A stretch of DNA of 64,000 bases from Pseudoalteromonas nigrifaciens (GTDB lineage Bacteria; Pseudomonadota; Gammaproteobacteria; Enterobacterales; Alteromonadaceae). The first letter of the stretch is position 1, and every line of letters begins with the position of its first letter. The DNA lies in contig NZ_CP011036.1 of the NCBI RefSeq assembly GCF_002221505.1, positions 186,001-250,000 on the forward strand. The letters are read 5' to 3'. The translations under genes and the position numbers were made by a program. Shown here in pieces: positions 33,091-41,752 of the stretch. Under the pieces are notes generated by a model. That model was given only the letters and a program-made list of their open reading frames with translations. It was not told the DNA's origin and did not search any database.

Positions 33091-33315
33091 CTAATAACTT
33101 GGTTTTTTAATTAATTTATATTTTTGCTGAATAATATGTTTGTTATAAACACGTTGTCGCCAATTTTTCGGTTGCTCTGCATGCAGTGCGATTGAAATAA
33201 AGTCGTTATTGCATTTAAACTCTTTACTTATCAGTGCCGAAATTTTTTTCACGAGCCTATTCTTGGTAGAACTGGATACGTGAGAATCAAAATAATGTAT
33301 GTTGATATGCGGCAT
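33091..33315 (-). CDS. pptA: PptA-like tautomerase (4-oxalocrotonate tautomerase superfamily)
   Basis: 74 residues. MPHINIHYF keeps the catalytic Pro2, and DFISIALHAEQPKNW plus the C-terminal LIKKPSY match E. coli PptA. Such enzymes use the N-terminal Pro to move protons in keto-enol tautomerisation. It lies 9 bp after the NRPS gene and 12 bp before psuG, with AAGGA at the right distance. A tautomerase in an indigoidine operon is unusual; it could act on the keto/enol 3-amino-glutarimide-type intermediates, which is inference. Confidence 0.82.
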   Translation of the reverse strand: MPHINIHYFDSHVSSSTKNRLVKKISALISKEFKCNNDFISIALHAEQPKNWRQRVYNKHIIQQKYKLIKKPSY

Positions 33316-33324
33316 GTTGCGTCC

Positions 33325-36300
33325 TTACGCTATTAATAATGAACGATGGCTCTCGTAAGAACCTTGAGATTGCACAATGCAATTAAACAGCTCATCAACA
33401 CCTTGATGTTTTAATAATGCGTAATGATCTGCTTGTAAGTGTTGTGTTATCGCTTCTTTTTCGTTGTACTCAGGAATGTTTTCAATAAATGAATAATCAT
33501 CTCCTTGTGCTTTAAATATCACTTTTGGTGCTTTTACTTGGCGTTCAAGCAACTCTGTGAATGTATATTTAAACTCATAAGTGCGCATGACTACTTCTAT
33601 GATTTTACTGACAACATCTCGATTCAAAGTGCGATGATTCATACATACAAAGTCAATAAACTGTTGTTTATTAGTCACTGCCGATAAACATTGTTCTAAT
33701 ACCGGGCCTTGTATTTTTTGAAAGAACACTGAAAATAAAATGGTGACAAATGCAGGAGAAGTAAAACAAGGTGTCTGCTCTTTTTGTGAATACTGAGGTA
33801 GATTAGGTGAGCCAGGTGCAATGAGATAAAGTGCTTCCACGGCCTCGCCGCTGGCTTCAAGTTGATGCGCCACTTCAAATGCAACACGAGCCCCAAAAGA
33901 GTATCCCCATAACGTATAAGGACCCGTCGATTGCTCATTTTTGATTAGCTTGATATCAGCTTCTGCCATTTCTTGTATTGTATCGTAAGGAATTTCATCA
34001 GAATTAAGGCCATGCGCTTGCACCGCAATAAACGTCGCTTCATCGGCCACTTTTTCAGCTAAAGGTTTTAAGCTCATTGGATAGCCACCTAAACCAGGCC
34101 AGCAGAAAATTCGCGATTTTTGTGTAGAGTTATTTAAATTAATCAGCCGACTATGTGAGCTGTTATCGTTTTGCTTAATATAAAGAGCAAGTGCTTCAAT
34201 AGTGGGGGCTTGAAAGATAGCTTGCATTGGGATACTAATGCTCAACTCTTTATTTAAAGTATTCATAAATGTAACGGCTGTTAAAGAGTTTCCACCACTT
34301 TCAAAAAAATTATCTTGGACTGATACTTTGTCCCATTTCATAACATGAAGCCAAATATCAGCTATTTTCTCTTCTAATTTATTTCGAGGCTCAATGTAGG
34401 CTGCCTTATTTTCAATATTATTAAGTTTCTCTGAATTTTTTAGAGCTAGATAATCGACTTTCCCATTTGCCGTTTGTGGAAACTCAGCAAAAGTTATAAT
34501 TTTATTAGGTACCATGTAACTAGGTAGCGAATTTTGTAAATCATGATTCAACATTTCAAGGGGTCCACGCATATGTATAGCGTCTTCTTTCATACCTTCA
34601 CTGCGTTTTTGCTCATCTGAAATTTTTCCACTAATACAAAAATAAAATGGTTTCATTGTACAGTTCGCATCAGATAAAATTTCTTCAATACGATTGGCTG
34701 AAGGTAAATTATTACCAGATTTTGAGCTATAACCAGAAGACATTAAACCTATGTTTAAGTCGTTCATTTGTAACTGCTGTAACTTACGACCTAAATCAAT
34801 ATAGTGTCGCCAAGCCGTTGTAGAATGATTAAGTAAAGAAATACCAAAAGAAGCTCTATCATAGACTTGCTGATTAATGGCAATCACTTTTTTCTTTTCA
34901 ATTAGCTGATCAGAAAGGGGTGTCAGCTGATTATCTTGAACTGTGTATTGTCCTGAATTTAAACCATCTACATTTTGAATTTGCACTAAGGTCTCAACAT
35001 TTGAAAGCGGGTCAGTTTCGCTATGTTGGCTAATATCAAAACTCCCTAAGTAGGCGTCATCTTCGTGAACAGCTAAGTAATCTTGGTATTCATTGTCAAA
35101 ACTAGCAGCGCCAATTGAAAGGCCAAACTGAGGTAAAATATGATCAAATAAGCCAAGCATATGGCCTGTTTCCATTTCTAAAACTTCTAATATATTATTT
35201 TGATATACAGGTTCTATAGCTGATTGTTTACCTAAAAAATGGCAAGTTAATTTAACCGTGCTTGCAGGCGCTAATGAGCGTACAAGATGCAGGGTATGTA
35301 GTTCAGGGTGATAATAATAAATACCCGATTTTAAATTAAATAAATTATGTATTTCTAAAAATAACTGCGTAGCATACAGGGCGCCTGGAGATGCATAGCC
35401 ATACTTGGGCAGTAAGCGTTGCTTGCTTTTAAACTGGCCAAAATATCTCATGATTTGACCAAATTCATCATATTCTAATGCGCTGACAGGGCGTGTAGGG
35501 ATCTCTGATTTTTGTTTTTTGAGTAAGTTAAGTATTTCTTGCTCACACACATTTCCACCATCAAAGTAACGATAAGTTTTACGAGCAAAAACAGTTTCAG
35601 TTTGCTCTTTTGATGCGTTTTTATTTGGTAAATTAAATACGGGTAAGTTTAACAGCGCTTGTGGTTGTCTAAATCCAGCATTAGAGAGTTGTGCTTTAAC
35701 TTGTAATTTACTTTTTTTAGATTGATGGTGTTCACTCTGCTTGCCTTGATCCATTAAAGCGGCTTCACGATGATTTAATTCAATGCATGCAATAAGATTT
35801 TGAAAACCGGTACGCTGGTCATTTTTTACAATCATTGCGGCATTTTTTATCCAATCATGCTTTTCAATGGCAAGTCTAATTTCATCAAGCTCTACACGGT
35901 AACCACGTAATTTAATTTGATTATCGGCGCGACCTAAAAAGTGTGTGTTACCTTCTTTATCACGTTTTACAATATCACCACTGCGATAGAGCGTATTATG
36001 CATAGGCTCGCTATTGTGAGGATTAGATATAAATCTTTCGAGCGTTGTATCGTTACGGTTTAAATAACCTCTAGCAACCTGCACACCACTAATATAAAGC
36101 TCACCAGATTCACCCTCATCAACTAAGTTTAACTGTTCATCAAGTATATAGTAGTGAGTATTGGCTACAGGCTTACCAATGGTAATTGCATCAAACGCTT
36201 GCTCTAAAGTATGAGGCGTTACTTTATGGCTGGATGAATTTATTGTGCATTCTGTTGGCCCATATAAATTGATTAGATCTTTTTCAGGCAGTGTTTCAAA

Positions 36301-37203
36301 AAATTGTAAGGCGAGCTGCTTAGTAAGCGTTTCACCCCCACTGAACACGTGAGACAATGAGTTGCACAATTGAATACAAGGCGAATCAAGCAAAGCTTGT
36401 AAAAGGGTAGGAACACATTGCAAAACGGTCACTTGTTTTTCAATGATTAAATCAATAAGTGCAAGCGGATCGCGATACATTCCAGCTTCACTCGTAACAA
36501 CACAAATACCGATTGCATTAGCTAAAATCTCCCATTGGGCTGCATCAAAGCTAAAAGGCGTTTTTTGTACAATACGAGTTGATTGGCTAAAGCTATGCTC
36601 TTCTTTTAACCACAGAAGCTGATTAACAATACTGCTATGCTCAATGATGACGCCTTTTGGATCACCTGTGCTTCCAGAGGTGTAAATCATATAAGCAAGG
36701 CTATCTTGTGATAGTGGCGCATAATATGACGTATTATCATCAACATCATCTATCGAAATCACAGTAATGTCGCTGCTAACCAATGCAGTAATTTGCTCTT
36801 TTAAATGTGCTTGAGTTAAAACTAAACGCGCTTTAGAGTCTTTTAGCATATAACTAATACGTTTTTCAGGGTATTCAGGAGACAGTGGAAGGTATCCGCA
36901 TCCTGCATAAATAGCTCCCCACACACCAAAAATTAAGTCAGGCGATGGATCGACAAACAAACCAACATATTCACCTTGCTTAGCACCATGCTGATGGAGT
37001 AAAGAGGCAATGTTAGCTGATTTTTTATCCAGCATTTTATAGCTCCAATCTCCTTGGTTACTAATTACTGCAGTTTCATCAGGTGTTTCAATAATTTGCT
37101 TTTGAATTAAATCAAACAATGTTCGAGTATCACTTTCTCCCAAAAAAGATATCTGATCTTGTTCAAGATTTTCGGTTCGATTTAGTTGATTATGTAGTTT
37201 CAT
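33325..37203 (-). CDS. indC: Indigoidine synthetase-type single-module NRPS (A-Ox-T-TE)
   Basis: 1292 residues, close to BpsA/IndC. Adenylation core: YTSGSTGDPKG (174-184), NLYGPTE (312-318), YRSGD (406-410), GRADNQIKLRGYRVE (424-438). A nitroreductase/SagB-like flavin oxidase domain (about 520-860) is inserted between A8 and A10 (NGKVD, 913-917), which is the hallmark of indigoidine synthetases. Carrier domain Ser973 is in FFESGGNSL; thioesterase Ser1102 in GYSFG with His1260. Pocket residues Asp220, Ala221, Trp224 and Gln262 fit glutamine activation. BpsA-like enzymes cyclise and oxidise two Gln into the blue pigment indigoidine; MinA uses the same chemistry for minimycin. All catalytic motifs are intact. 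First gene of an operon with pptA and psuG. Confidence 0.94.
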   Translation of the reverse strand: MKLHNQLNRTENLEQDQISFLGESDTRTLFDLIQKQIIETPDETAVISNQGDWSYKMLDKKSANIASLLHQHGAKQGEYVGLFVDPSPDLIFGVWGAIYAGCGYLPLSPEYPEKRISYMLKDSKARLVLTQAHLKEQITALVSSDITVISIDDVDDNTSYYAPLSQDSLAYMIYTSGSTGDPKGVIIEHSSIVNQLLWLKEEHSFSQSTRIVQKTPFSFDAAQWEILANAIGICVVTSEAGMYRDPLALIDLIIEKQVTVLQCVPTLLQALLDSPCIQLCNSLSHVFSGGETLTKQLALQFFETLPEKDLINLYGPTECTINSSSHKVTPHTLEQAFDAITIGKPVANTHYYILDEQLNLVDEGESGELYISGVQVARGYLNRNDTTLERFISNPHNSEPMHNTLYRSGDIVKRDKEGNTHFLGRADNQIKLRGYRVELDEIRLAIEKHDWIKNAAMIVKNDQRTGFQNLIACIELNHREAALMDQGKQSEHHQSKKSKLQVKAQLSNAGFRQPQALLNLPVFNLPNKNASKEQTETVFARKTYRYFDGGNVCEQEILNLLKKQKSEIPTRPVSALEYDEFGQIMRYFGQFKSKQRLLPKYGYASPGALYATQLFLEIHNLFNLKSGIYYYHPELHTLHLVRSLAPASTVKLTCHFLGKQSAIEPVYQNNILEVLEMETGHMLGLFDHILPQFGLSIGAASFDNEYQDYLAVHEDDAYLGSFDISQHSETDPLSNVETLVQIQNVDGLNSGQYTVQDNQLTPLSDQLIEKKKVIAINQQVYDRASFGISLLNHSTTAWRHYIDLGRKLQQLQMNDLNIGLMSSGYSSKSGNNLPSANRIEEILSDANCTMKPFYFCISGKISDEQKRSEGMKEDAIHMRGPLEMLNHDLQNSLPSYMVPNKIITFAEFPQTANGKVDYLALKNSEKLNNIENKAAYIEPRNKLEEKIADIWLHVMKWDKVSVQDNFFESGGNSLTAVTFMNTLNKELSISIPMQAIFQAPTIEALALYIKQNDNSSHSRLINLNNSTQKSRIFCWPGLGGYPMSLKPLAEKVADEATFIAVQAHGLNSDEIPYDTIQEMAEADIKLIKNEQSTGPYTLWGYSFGARVAFEVAHQLEASGEAVEALYLIAPGSPNLPQYSQKEQTPCFTSPAFVTILFSVFFQKIQGPVLEQCLSAVTNKQQFIDFVCMNHRTLNRDVVSKIIEVVMRTYEFKYTFTELLERQVKAPKVIFKAQGDDYSFIENIPEYNEKEAITQHLQADHYALLKHQGVDELFNCIVQSQGSYESHRSLLIA

Positions 37204-37308
37204 TTCTATGCCTATTCCTTTATTTAAAATTTTATAGATGACTAATTTTTGAATTGTCTTGTTAAAAATGAGTACTACACATAACTCTCATGTAACAAAG
37301 TTAGGTAA

Positions 37309-37354
37309 AAGATAATGCATACAATCTCAATGTCAAGCATCTTTACGTAAAGAT
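37309..37354. promoter_or_regulatory. indC promoter and pecS-indC shared operator
   Basis: On the minus strand TTGACA (37331-37336), 16 bp, TATCTT (37309-37314). The perfect 16-bp palindrome ATCTTTACGTAAAGAT (37339-37354) lies 2 bp upstream of the -35 box and midway between the divergent indC and pecS genes. It is well placed to control both and to allow PecS autoregulation. Confidence 0.78.
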
Positions 37355-37430
37355 ACTTGTTGTGATGAGTCTTGCTGTAGAGGTTGTTGTGAGTTATATT
37401 GGTTTATCAATTTAAATTAGAGTAGTAGAT

Positions 37431-37937
37431 ATGATGAAAAATGATTTTGTTGACGTCGTTATAGCCCAGTGGAATAAAGAAAGACCTGATTTAGACCCTT
37501 CACCTATGGGAGTTATGGGCCGACTCGTTCGTACCGATGTAATGTTTAGCAAAGAATTACAAACTGTATTTGGCCGTTTTGGCCTCAATGGTGGCGAATT
37601 TGATGTATTAGCGACAATTAGGCGTTCAGGAAAACCGTTTACATTAAGTCCAAGTCAACTATTGCAGACATTAATGCTAACCTCAGGCTCAATGACAAAC
37701 CGTATCGATAAACTAGAAGCTAAAGACTTGGTTGCACGCAGCTTCGATCCTAACGACCGTCGAGGCGTTATGGTGTCTTTAACAGAGAAAGGTTTTCAAT
37801 TGATTGATCAGGTTGTTGAGGAGCATATTGCAAAAGGGCAGTCTTTATTGTCACCTTTAGATAAGTCGGAGCAGCAGCAACTCGCAGTATTACTTAAAAA
37901 ATTACTTTTAGGCCTTTCTAGCTCTACTTATAAATAA
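37431..37937 (+). CDS. pecS: PecS-type MarR-family transcriptional regulator
   Basis: 168 residues, a winged-helix MarR protein. The N-terminal extension AQWNKERPDLDPSPM and the recognition region SPSQLLQTLMLTSGSMTNRIDKLEA, then DPNDRRGVMVSLTEKG, match Dickeya PecS closely. PecS represses indigoidine genes and is relieved by urate-like ligands. Here it is divergent from the indigoidine synthetase operon, and a 16-bp palindrome shared by three promoters sits between them. I infer it is the regulator of the whole locus. A palindromic AAGGCC hairpin follows the stop codon. Confidence 0.9.
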   Translation: MMKNDFVDVVIAQWNKERPDLDPSPMGVMGRLVRTDVMFSKELQTVFGRFGLNGGEFDVLATIRRSGKPFTLSPSQLLQTLMLTSGSMTNRIDKLEAKDLVARSFDPNDRRGVMVSLTEKGFQLIDQVVEEHIAKGQSLLSPLDKSEQQQLAVLLKKLLLGLSSSTYK

Positions 37938-37963
37938 GGCCTGCTGGCCTTTCAGCAGCACAA

Positions 37964-38044
37964 TTTGTTCTATCTAGGGCGTGTTGATCTTTGTGGATTG
38001 AAATTTGTTCTATCTAAGGGCGATTTAATCGTGGCGCGAGATTT
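37964..38044 (+). repeat. Composite dispersed repeat, right copy
   Basis: TTTGTTCTATCTA(A)GGG occurs at 37964-37980 and again at 38004-38020. Between them is GCGTGTTGATCTTTG, shared with 27648-27662. The part to 38044 is inverted relative to 27742-27783 and resembles 4452-4485. It lies between pecS and the end of the convergent OYE operon. The remaining 38045-38219 is non-coding. Confidence 0.65.
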
Positions 38045-38219
38045 GTAACCTAGTGGGCTAAGTAAAAATCGAGCAACATAGAGTCAATCGCCCCTAGGAA
38101 GAGCGCTAAGGGCTGCGCATGTTTGGCATTTACACTGTGTTATAGCCTATTTATGGGGAACAACCACACTACATAGGCTCTGCCTTGCCTAACTACCAAA
38201 CATACAGCTGCAAAATTAA

Positions 38220-39353
38220 TCACGAAAGCTCAACACGCTCTAATATAGATTCACTTTGTTTCTCAGATAGCGATGCACTTTTATCTACCATTGTAGGATA
38301 ATCGGTATAACCGGTTTCGTCGCCACCATAAAACGAATCGGGATCTACATTATTAAAAGAAGCATTTAACTTAGTACGTTCTACCAAATCAGGGTTTGCT
38401 AAAAAGAGTGCCCCTAATGCCACACCATCGCATAGATTTTCATTTAACACATCTGATGCAATAGCAGGGGTTACAGGGCCATCCTGCCAAGATTTGTGAG
38501 GGTTCAATATAAGCTTACCTAACCATTGGTTACGGATCTGCTGAGTGTGCTCACGGTTAGCCGCTTCCATAATATGCAAATACGCCAGATCAGTTGGCAA
38601 CTGACTAATAAGAGTTTGGTAGAGTACTTCACTGTCTTGTTCAATAATGTCATTGTAAGTATTGTCGGGAGAAATACGAATACCGACTCTTTTAGCACCA
38701 ATAGCTTGTGTAACAGCCGCCACTACTTTTAGCGTAAATCTTAAACGGTTTTTGACGCTACCACCAAATAGGTCGGCTCTATTATTTGTATTGCTTGCCA
38801 TAAATTGGTGAAGTAAAAAACCATTTCCCGCGTGTATTTCTACCCCATCAAAACCTGCCTGAATCGCTAATTCAGCTGATTTTGCGAAGTCTTCAATGGT
38901 TGCTGTAATTTCATCTAACGTCATTTCTTTTGGTGTAGGGTAGCTCTTTGGCCCTGTTGGTGTAAAAGCGTCTCCGGTAGCTTTAATTGCTGAAGGCGCT
39001 ATTGATTGATGAGCACTGGGGTATAATTCAGGATGCCCAATACGACCAGAATGCATCAATTGAGCTACAATTTTGCCTCCCCTTTTATGTACTGCTTCAG
39101 TAATGGGCTGCCAGCTTTTCACATGTTGTAAATTATGTAGTCCTGGAGAATTCATAAAACCTTGACCAACTTGGTTAGGTTGAATACCTTCAGAAATAAT
39201 TAACCCAGCTGTTGCTCTTTGAGCATAATAGGTTGCCATAAGAGGCGTTGCTAATCCTTCAGCTGTTGCCCTGTTTCTACTCATTGGTGCCATTACAAAG
39301 CGATTACTTGCGTTGATTTTCCCAAAACGAGCTTCTGTAAATAAGTTGTCCAT
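38220..39353 (-). CDS. Old yellow enzyme family ene-reductase (NemA-like)
   Basis: 377 residues, FMN-binding TIM barrel. N-terminal NRFVMAPMSRNRA, FDGVEIHAGNGFLLHQFM (substrate-binding His with Asn), RLRFTLKVV and GVALGALFLANPDL (phosphate site) are family hallmarks. It reduces activated C=C bonds with NAD(P)H. It is the last gene of the TrpF-like/upp/EamA operon, 11 bp after the permease, so its substrate may be an intermediate or shunt product of the locus, for example a quinone-like or unsaturated imide. That is inference; a general electrophile-detoxification role is also possible. Confidence 0.9.
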   Translation of the reverse strand: MDNLFTEARFGKINASNRFVMAPMSRNRATAEGLATPLMATYYAQRATAGLIISEGIQPNQVGQGFMNSPGLHNLQHVKSWQPITEAVHKRGGKIVAQLMHSGRIGHPELYPSAHQSIAPSAIKATGDAFTPTGPKSYPTPKEMTLDEITATIEDFAKSAELAIQAGFDGVEIHAGNGFLLHQFMASNTNNRADLFGGSVKNRLRFTLKVVAAVTQAIGAKRVGIRISPDNTYNDIIEQDSEVLYQTLISQLPTDLAYLHIMEAANREHTQQIRNQWLGKLILNPHKSWQDGPVTPAIASDVLNENLCDGVALGALFLANPDLVERTKLNASFNNVDPDSFYGGDETGYTDYPTMVDKSASLSEKQSESILERVELS

Positions 39354-39364
39354 GTTTACTTCCT

Positions 39365-40279
39365 TTAACTATTTTTTTTGTCTAATGATGGTTCCAGATT
39401 AAAATTGGAACTTGATTTTTTAAACAGCTGTACTTGAGATATAACAATGGCTAATACAATAATGACAGCGCCTAATGTTTGACTCATCGTTAGCCTTTGC
39501 GAAAGAATAAAATAACCCAATAATGTTGCTGAGATTGGGCTTGCAAACGATATAAAAGACACCGTAACAACAGGCAGTTTTTCAATAGCTTTAAACCAAA
39601 CTATATAAGCGAACAAAGCGCCAATGATACTTAAGTAGGAATAACCAATTATATTGTCCACTGTTAGGTTACTAGGTAAGCCTTCTTGTACTAATCCAAT
39701 CGGGAGTAAAAATAATCCACCTACAACGAGTTGCCAGCCTGTAAAAGTATATAAATTAACGTCAGCAGGCTTGCCCCATTTTTTTGTTAATACTATTCCC
39801 GTGGCCATTGAAGCGGCACCAATTAAACCTGCAATAACACCTTGAACAGGTAAATTCATATTTGGTTCTAATACCAACATCGCAACTCCAACAGCTGCAA
39901 TTGCACAAGCAATAAATTGCCTTAAATTAAGGGTATCTTTAAAGAGTAGCGCACCAAGTATCATGACTATGATAGGCTGGCACGACATAACAAGTGCAGC
40001 TACACCACCGGGTAATAGATAGGCTGCTACAAATAAACAGTAAAAAAAGCCACCAATATTAAGTATGCCAAGTACGATAGAACGCACCCACCAGATGCCT
40101 TTAGGTAGCTTTCGACCAATCAGTACTAATAAAATACCAGCAGGTAAAGCACGAAGTGTTGACGCCATTAAAGGCATATCTGGCGGTAACAGCTCGGTCG
40201 TTACTATGTATGTACTGCCCCAAATTGTTGGGGCAATCATAGCAACTAACATCCAAAGTATTAGTTGTTTATTTGTCAT
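39365..40279 (-). CDS. EamA/DMT-family permease (PecM-like)
   Basis: 304 residues with ten predicted helices in two EamA repeats: PTIWGSTYIVTTELLPPDMPLMASTLRALPAG begins the first, and IGALFAYIVWFKAIEKLPVVTVSFISFASPISA lies in the second. This architecture and partnership with PecS and indigoidine genes fit PecM, the inner membrane protein encoded next to PecS in Dickeya and thought to export the pigment or a related compound. It overlaps the UPRT gene by ATGA. A transporter is also one of the self-protection parts of the minimycin cluster. Confidence 0.88.
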   Translation of the reverse strand: MTNKQLILWMLVAMIAPTIWGSTYIVTTELLPPDMPLMASTLRALPAGILLVLIGRKLPKGIWWVRSIVLGILNIGGFFYCLFVAAYLLPGGVAALVMSCQPIIVMILGALLFKDTLNLRQFIACAIAAVGVAMLVLEPNMNLPVQGVIAGLIGAASMATGIVLTKKWGKPADVNLYTFTGWQLVVGGLFLLPIGLVQEGLPSNLTVDNIIGYSYLSIIGALFAYIVWFKAIEKLPVVTVSFISFASPISATLLGYFILSQRLTMSQTLGAVIIVLAIVISQVQLFKKSSSNFNLEPSLDKKNS

Positions 40280-40980
40280 ACGGCCCCCACATCGGTCGTA
40301 CCGAAGTAGCGATCTCCGAAGTCGCCAATTCCAGGTATCATAAATGCGTTTGCATTTAGATACTCTTCAATTGAAGACGTGACTATTTGAATTTTCTTAA
40401 ATTGCTGAGTAACTTTTTGAATCCCCTCAGGGGAGCACAAAAGGTTAACAAAAATGATATTTTCTTCTAAAACACCAGCATCTATAAGTATCTGAATAGC
40501 ACAAATTGCAGAGCCGCCTGTCGCCAACATAGGTTCGAATATCAGCACGCGGCATTTAGCGATATGATCCGGAAGTTTTGAATAATAAAGAGTTGGCAAT
40601 TTTGTGACGACATCGCGTTGTATTAAAATTTTTCCGATGGGGATTTTTAAGTCAATATGACGCAGCTCATTTTCCATACTTTCACCAGCACGAACCACAG
40701 AAACGGCACATATTGGATCTGCAAACTGCTTGCCTTTGTATGTTTCTCCTACGGGAGTAGTTACATCGAGATCTTTAAATGGTACTAATTCTAAGCTTTT
40801 TTCAATCAGCAGACGAAACACTTGATCAGCATAAAAAATGAATTGGCTTTTACTAGCTACCTTGTCACGCATTTTTGCATGCAGGTATTTTAGTCTATTT
40901 GTTTGCGGTAACTCGATCACACTACTTGAGAGTATTTGTGAGTCTTTTTTATATATTTGAATAACTTGATTTGCATTCAT
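40276..40980 (-). CDS. upp: Uracil phosphoribosyltransferase, eukaryotic-like (FUR1/UCK-UPRT) subtype
   Basis: The frame extends to 41046, but ATG 40978-40980 has GGGAG 8 nt upstream and gives 234 residues. The PRPP loop is FEPMLATGGSAICAI and the uracil site IPGIGDFGDRYFGT. The N-terminal half (LPQTNRLKYLHAKMRDK, FYADQVFRLLIEKSL, VETP-like VTTPVGETYKG, and GKILIQRD) is of the FUR1-like subtype rather than the 208-residue E. coli Upp. It converts uracil and PRPP to UMP. Placement in a PecS operon suggests a specialised role, as MinD is in minimycin self-resistance, rather than general salvage. Confidence 0.9.
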   Translation of the reverse strand: MNANQVIQIYKKDSQILSSSVIELPQTNRLKYLHAKMRDKVASKSQFIFYADQVFRLLIEKSLELVPFKDLDVTTPVGETYKGKQFADPICAVSVVRAGESMENELRHIDLKIPIGKILIQRDVVTKLPTLYYSKLPDHIAKCRVLIFEPMLATGGSAICAIQILIDAGVLEENIIFVNLLCSPEGIQKVTQQFKKIQIVTSSIEEYLNANAFMIPGIGDFGDRYFGTTDVGAV

Positions 40981-41000
40981 AACGCTCTCCCTATTTGAGT

Positions 41001-41029
41001 CTGCCAGATTAGGGGTGTTAATCTGGCAG
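41001..41029 (-). other. Intercistronic hairpin between the TrpF-like gene and upp
   Basis: CTGCCAGATTA, 7-nt loop, TAATCTGGCAG: a perfect 11-bp stem with no T run, ending about 10 nt before the upp Shine-Dalgarno. It probably stabilises or processes the mRNA, or sets relative expression, rather than ending transcription. Confidence 0.7.
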
Positions 41030-41038
41030 TGAATTATA

Positions 41039-41716
41039 TTAAGCATTGATCTCCGAAAATGCTTTTTCAGCTTCGCGAATGAATTTCTTCACTTTAGCGG
41101 CATCTTTTCTGCCGTCGCTACCTTCTAATCCCGTATGTGAATCAACTGCGGCTGGTTTAACCTTATAGATTGCATCAGCTACATTTTCAGGCGTTAAACC
41201 GCCAGCCATCATTAGAGGTTTTGGAGAACGTCTAACAAGTTCAGCGCTTACGTCCCAGTTATGCGTTAAACCAGTAGCGCCTTTAGCACCCGTTTTGGGG
41301 TTAAACGTATCAGTGATAAACATGTCAACAAAGTCAGCCATGGTATCAACAATTTCTAACAGCTCTTCAGCATTGTCTTCTTTCACAACAAGGCTTTTTA
41401 ATAAGAAAAGATCAGGGCGCAGCTCTCTAAGCTTTTTCATTTCTGCCACACTAATATCACCGTGTAGTTGAACTGCTTTTACACCTAGTTCACTGCAATA
41501 ACCGCTCACTTCTTCAGCATCTACCATATAGCTAATCAACACACCGGCTTGAGGCTCACTTAAGCCTTTAATAATGCTCATTGCATCTGTTTCAGAAATA
41601 TCATCTTTTCCAGAAGGTAAGCGCAAAGGAAAGCCAAGCCACTTAATGCCAGACTCCAGCATTAGATTTGCTTCTTCTCGGTCGATAATGCCAGCTACTT
41701 GAATAATGTTTTTCAT
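41039..41716 (-). CDS. TrpF-like (phosphoribosylanthranilate isomerase-fold) protein lacking the catalytic Cys
   Basis: 225 residues from ATG 41714-41716, which has GGAG 7 nt upstream. It has the TrpF barrel pattern: VKAVQLHGD, FITDTFNPKTGAKGATGLTHNWD (with the general-acid Asp) and the phosphate-binding MAGGLTPENVADAI and AAVDSHTGLEGSDGRKD. The start reads IIQVAGI where genuine TrpF reads KICGI: the general-base Cys is replaced by Ala. No trp genes are near. So it probably is not an anthranilate-pathway isomerase; it may bind or isomerise another ribose-phosphate adduct. First gene of a PecS-operator operon with upp, EamA and OYE. Confidence 0.85.
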   Translation of the reverse strand: MKNIIQVAGIIDREEANLMLESGIKWLGFPLRLPSGKDDISETDAMSIIKGLSEPQAGVLISYMVDAEEVSGYCSELGVKAVQLHGDISVAEMKKLRELRPDLFLLKSLVVKEDNAEELLEIVDTMADFVDMFITDTFNPKTGAKGATGLTHNWDVSAELVRRSPKPLMMAGGLTPENVADAIYKVKPAAVDSHTGLEGSDGRKDAAKVKKFIREAEKAFSEINA

Positions 41717-41752
41717 AATGTTCTCCAATTTAAAGTTAAAGGGTTGTAAAGA

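Noticed and set aside
33325..37203. Siderophore or peptide NRPS
   Set aside because: There is only one module, no condensation domain, and a flavin oxidase inserted in the A domain, which is specific to indigoidine-type synthetases.
41039..41716. Ordinary tryptophan-pathway TrpF
   Set aside because: The catalytic Cys is missing and the context is not a trp operon.
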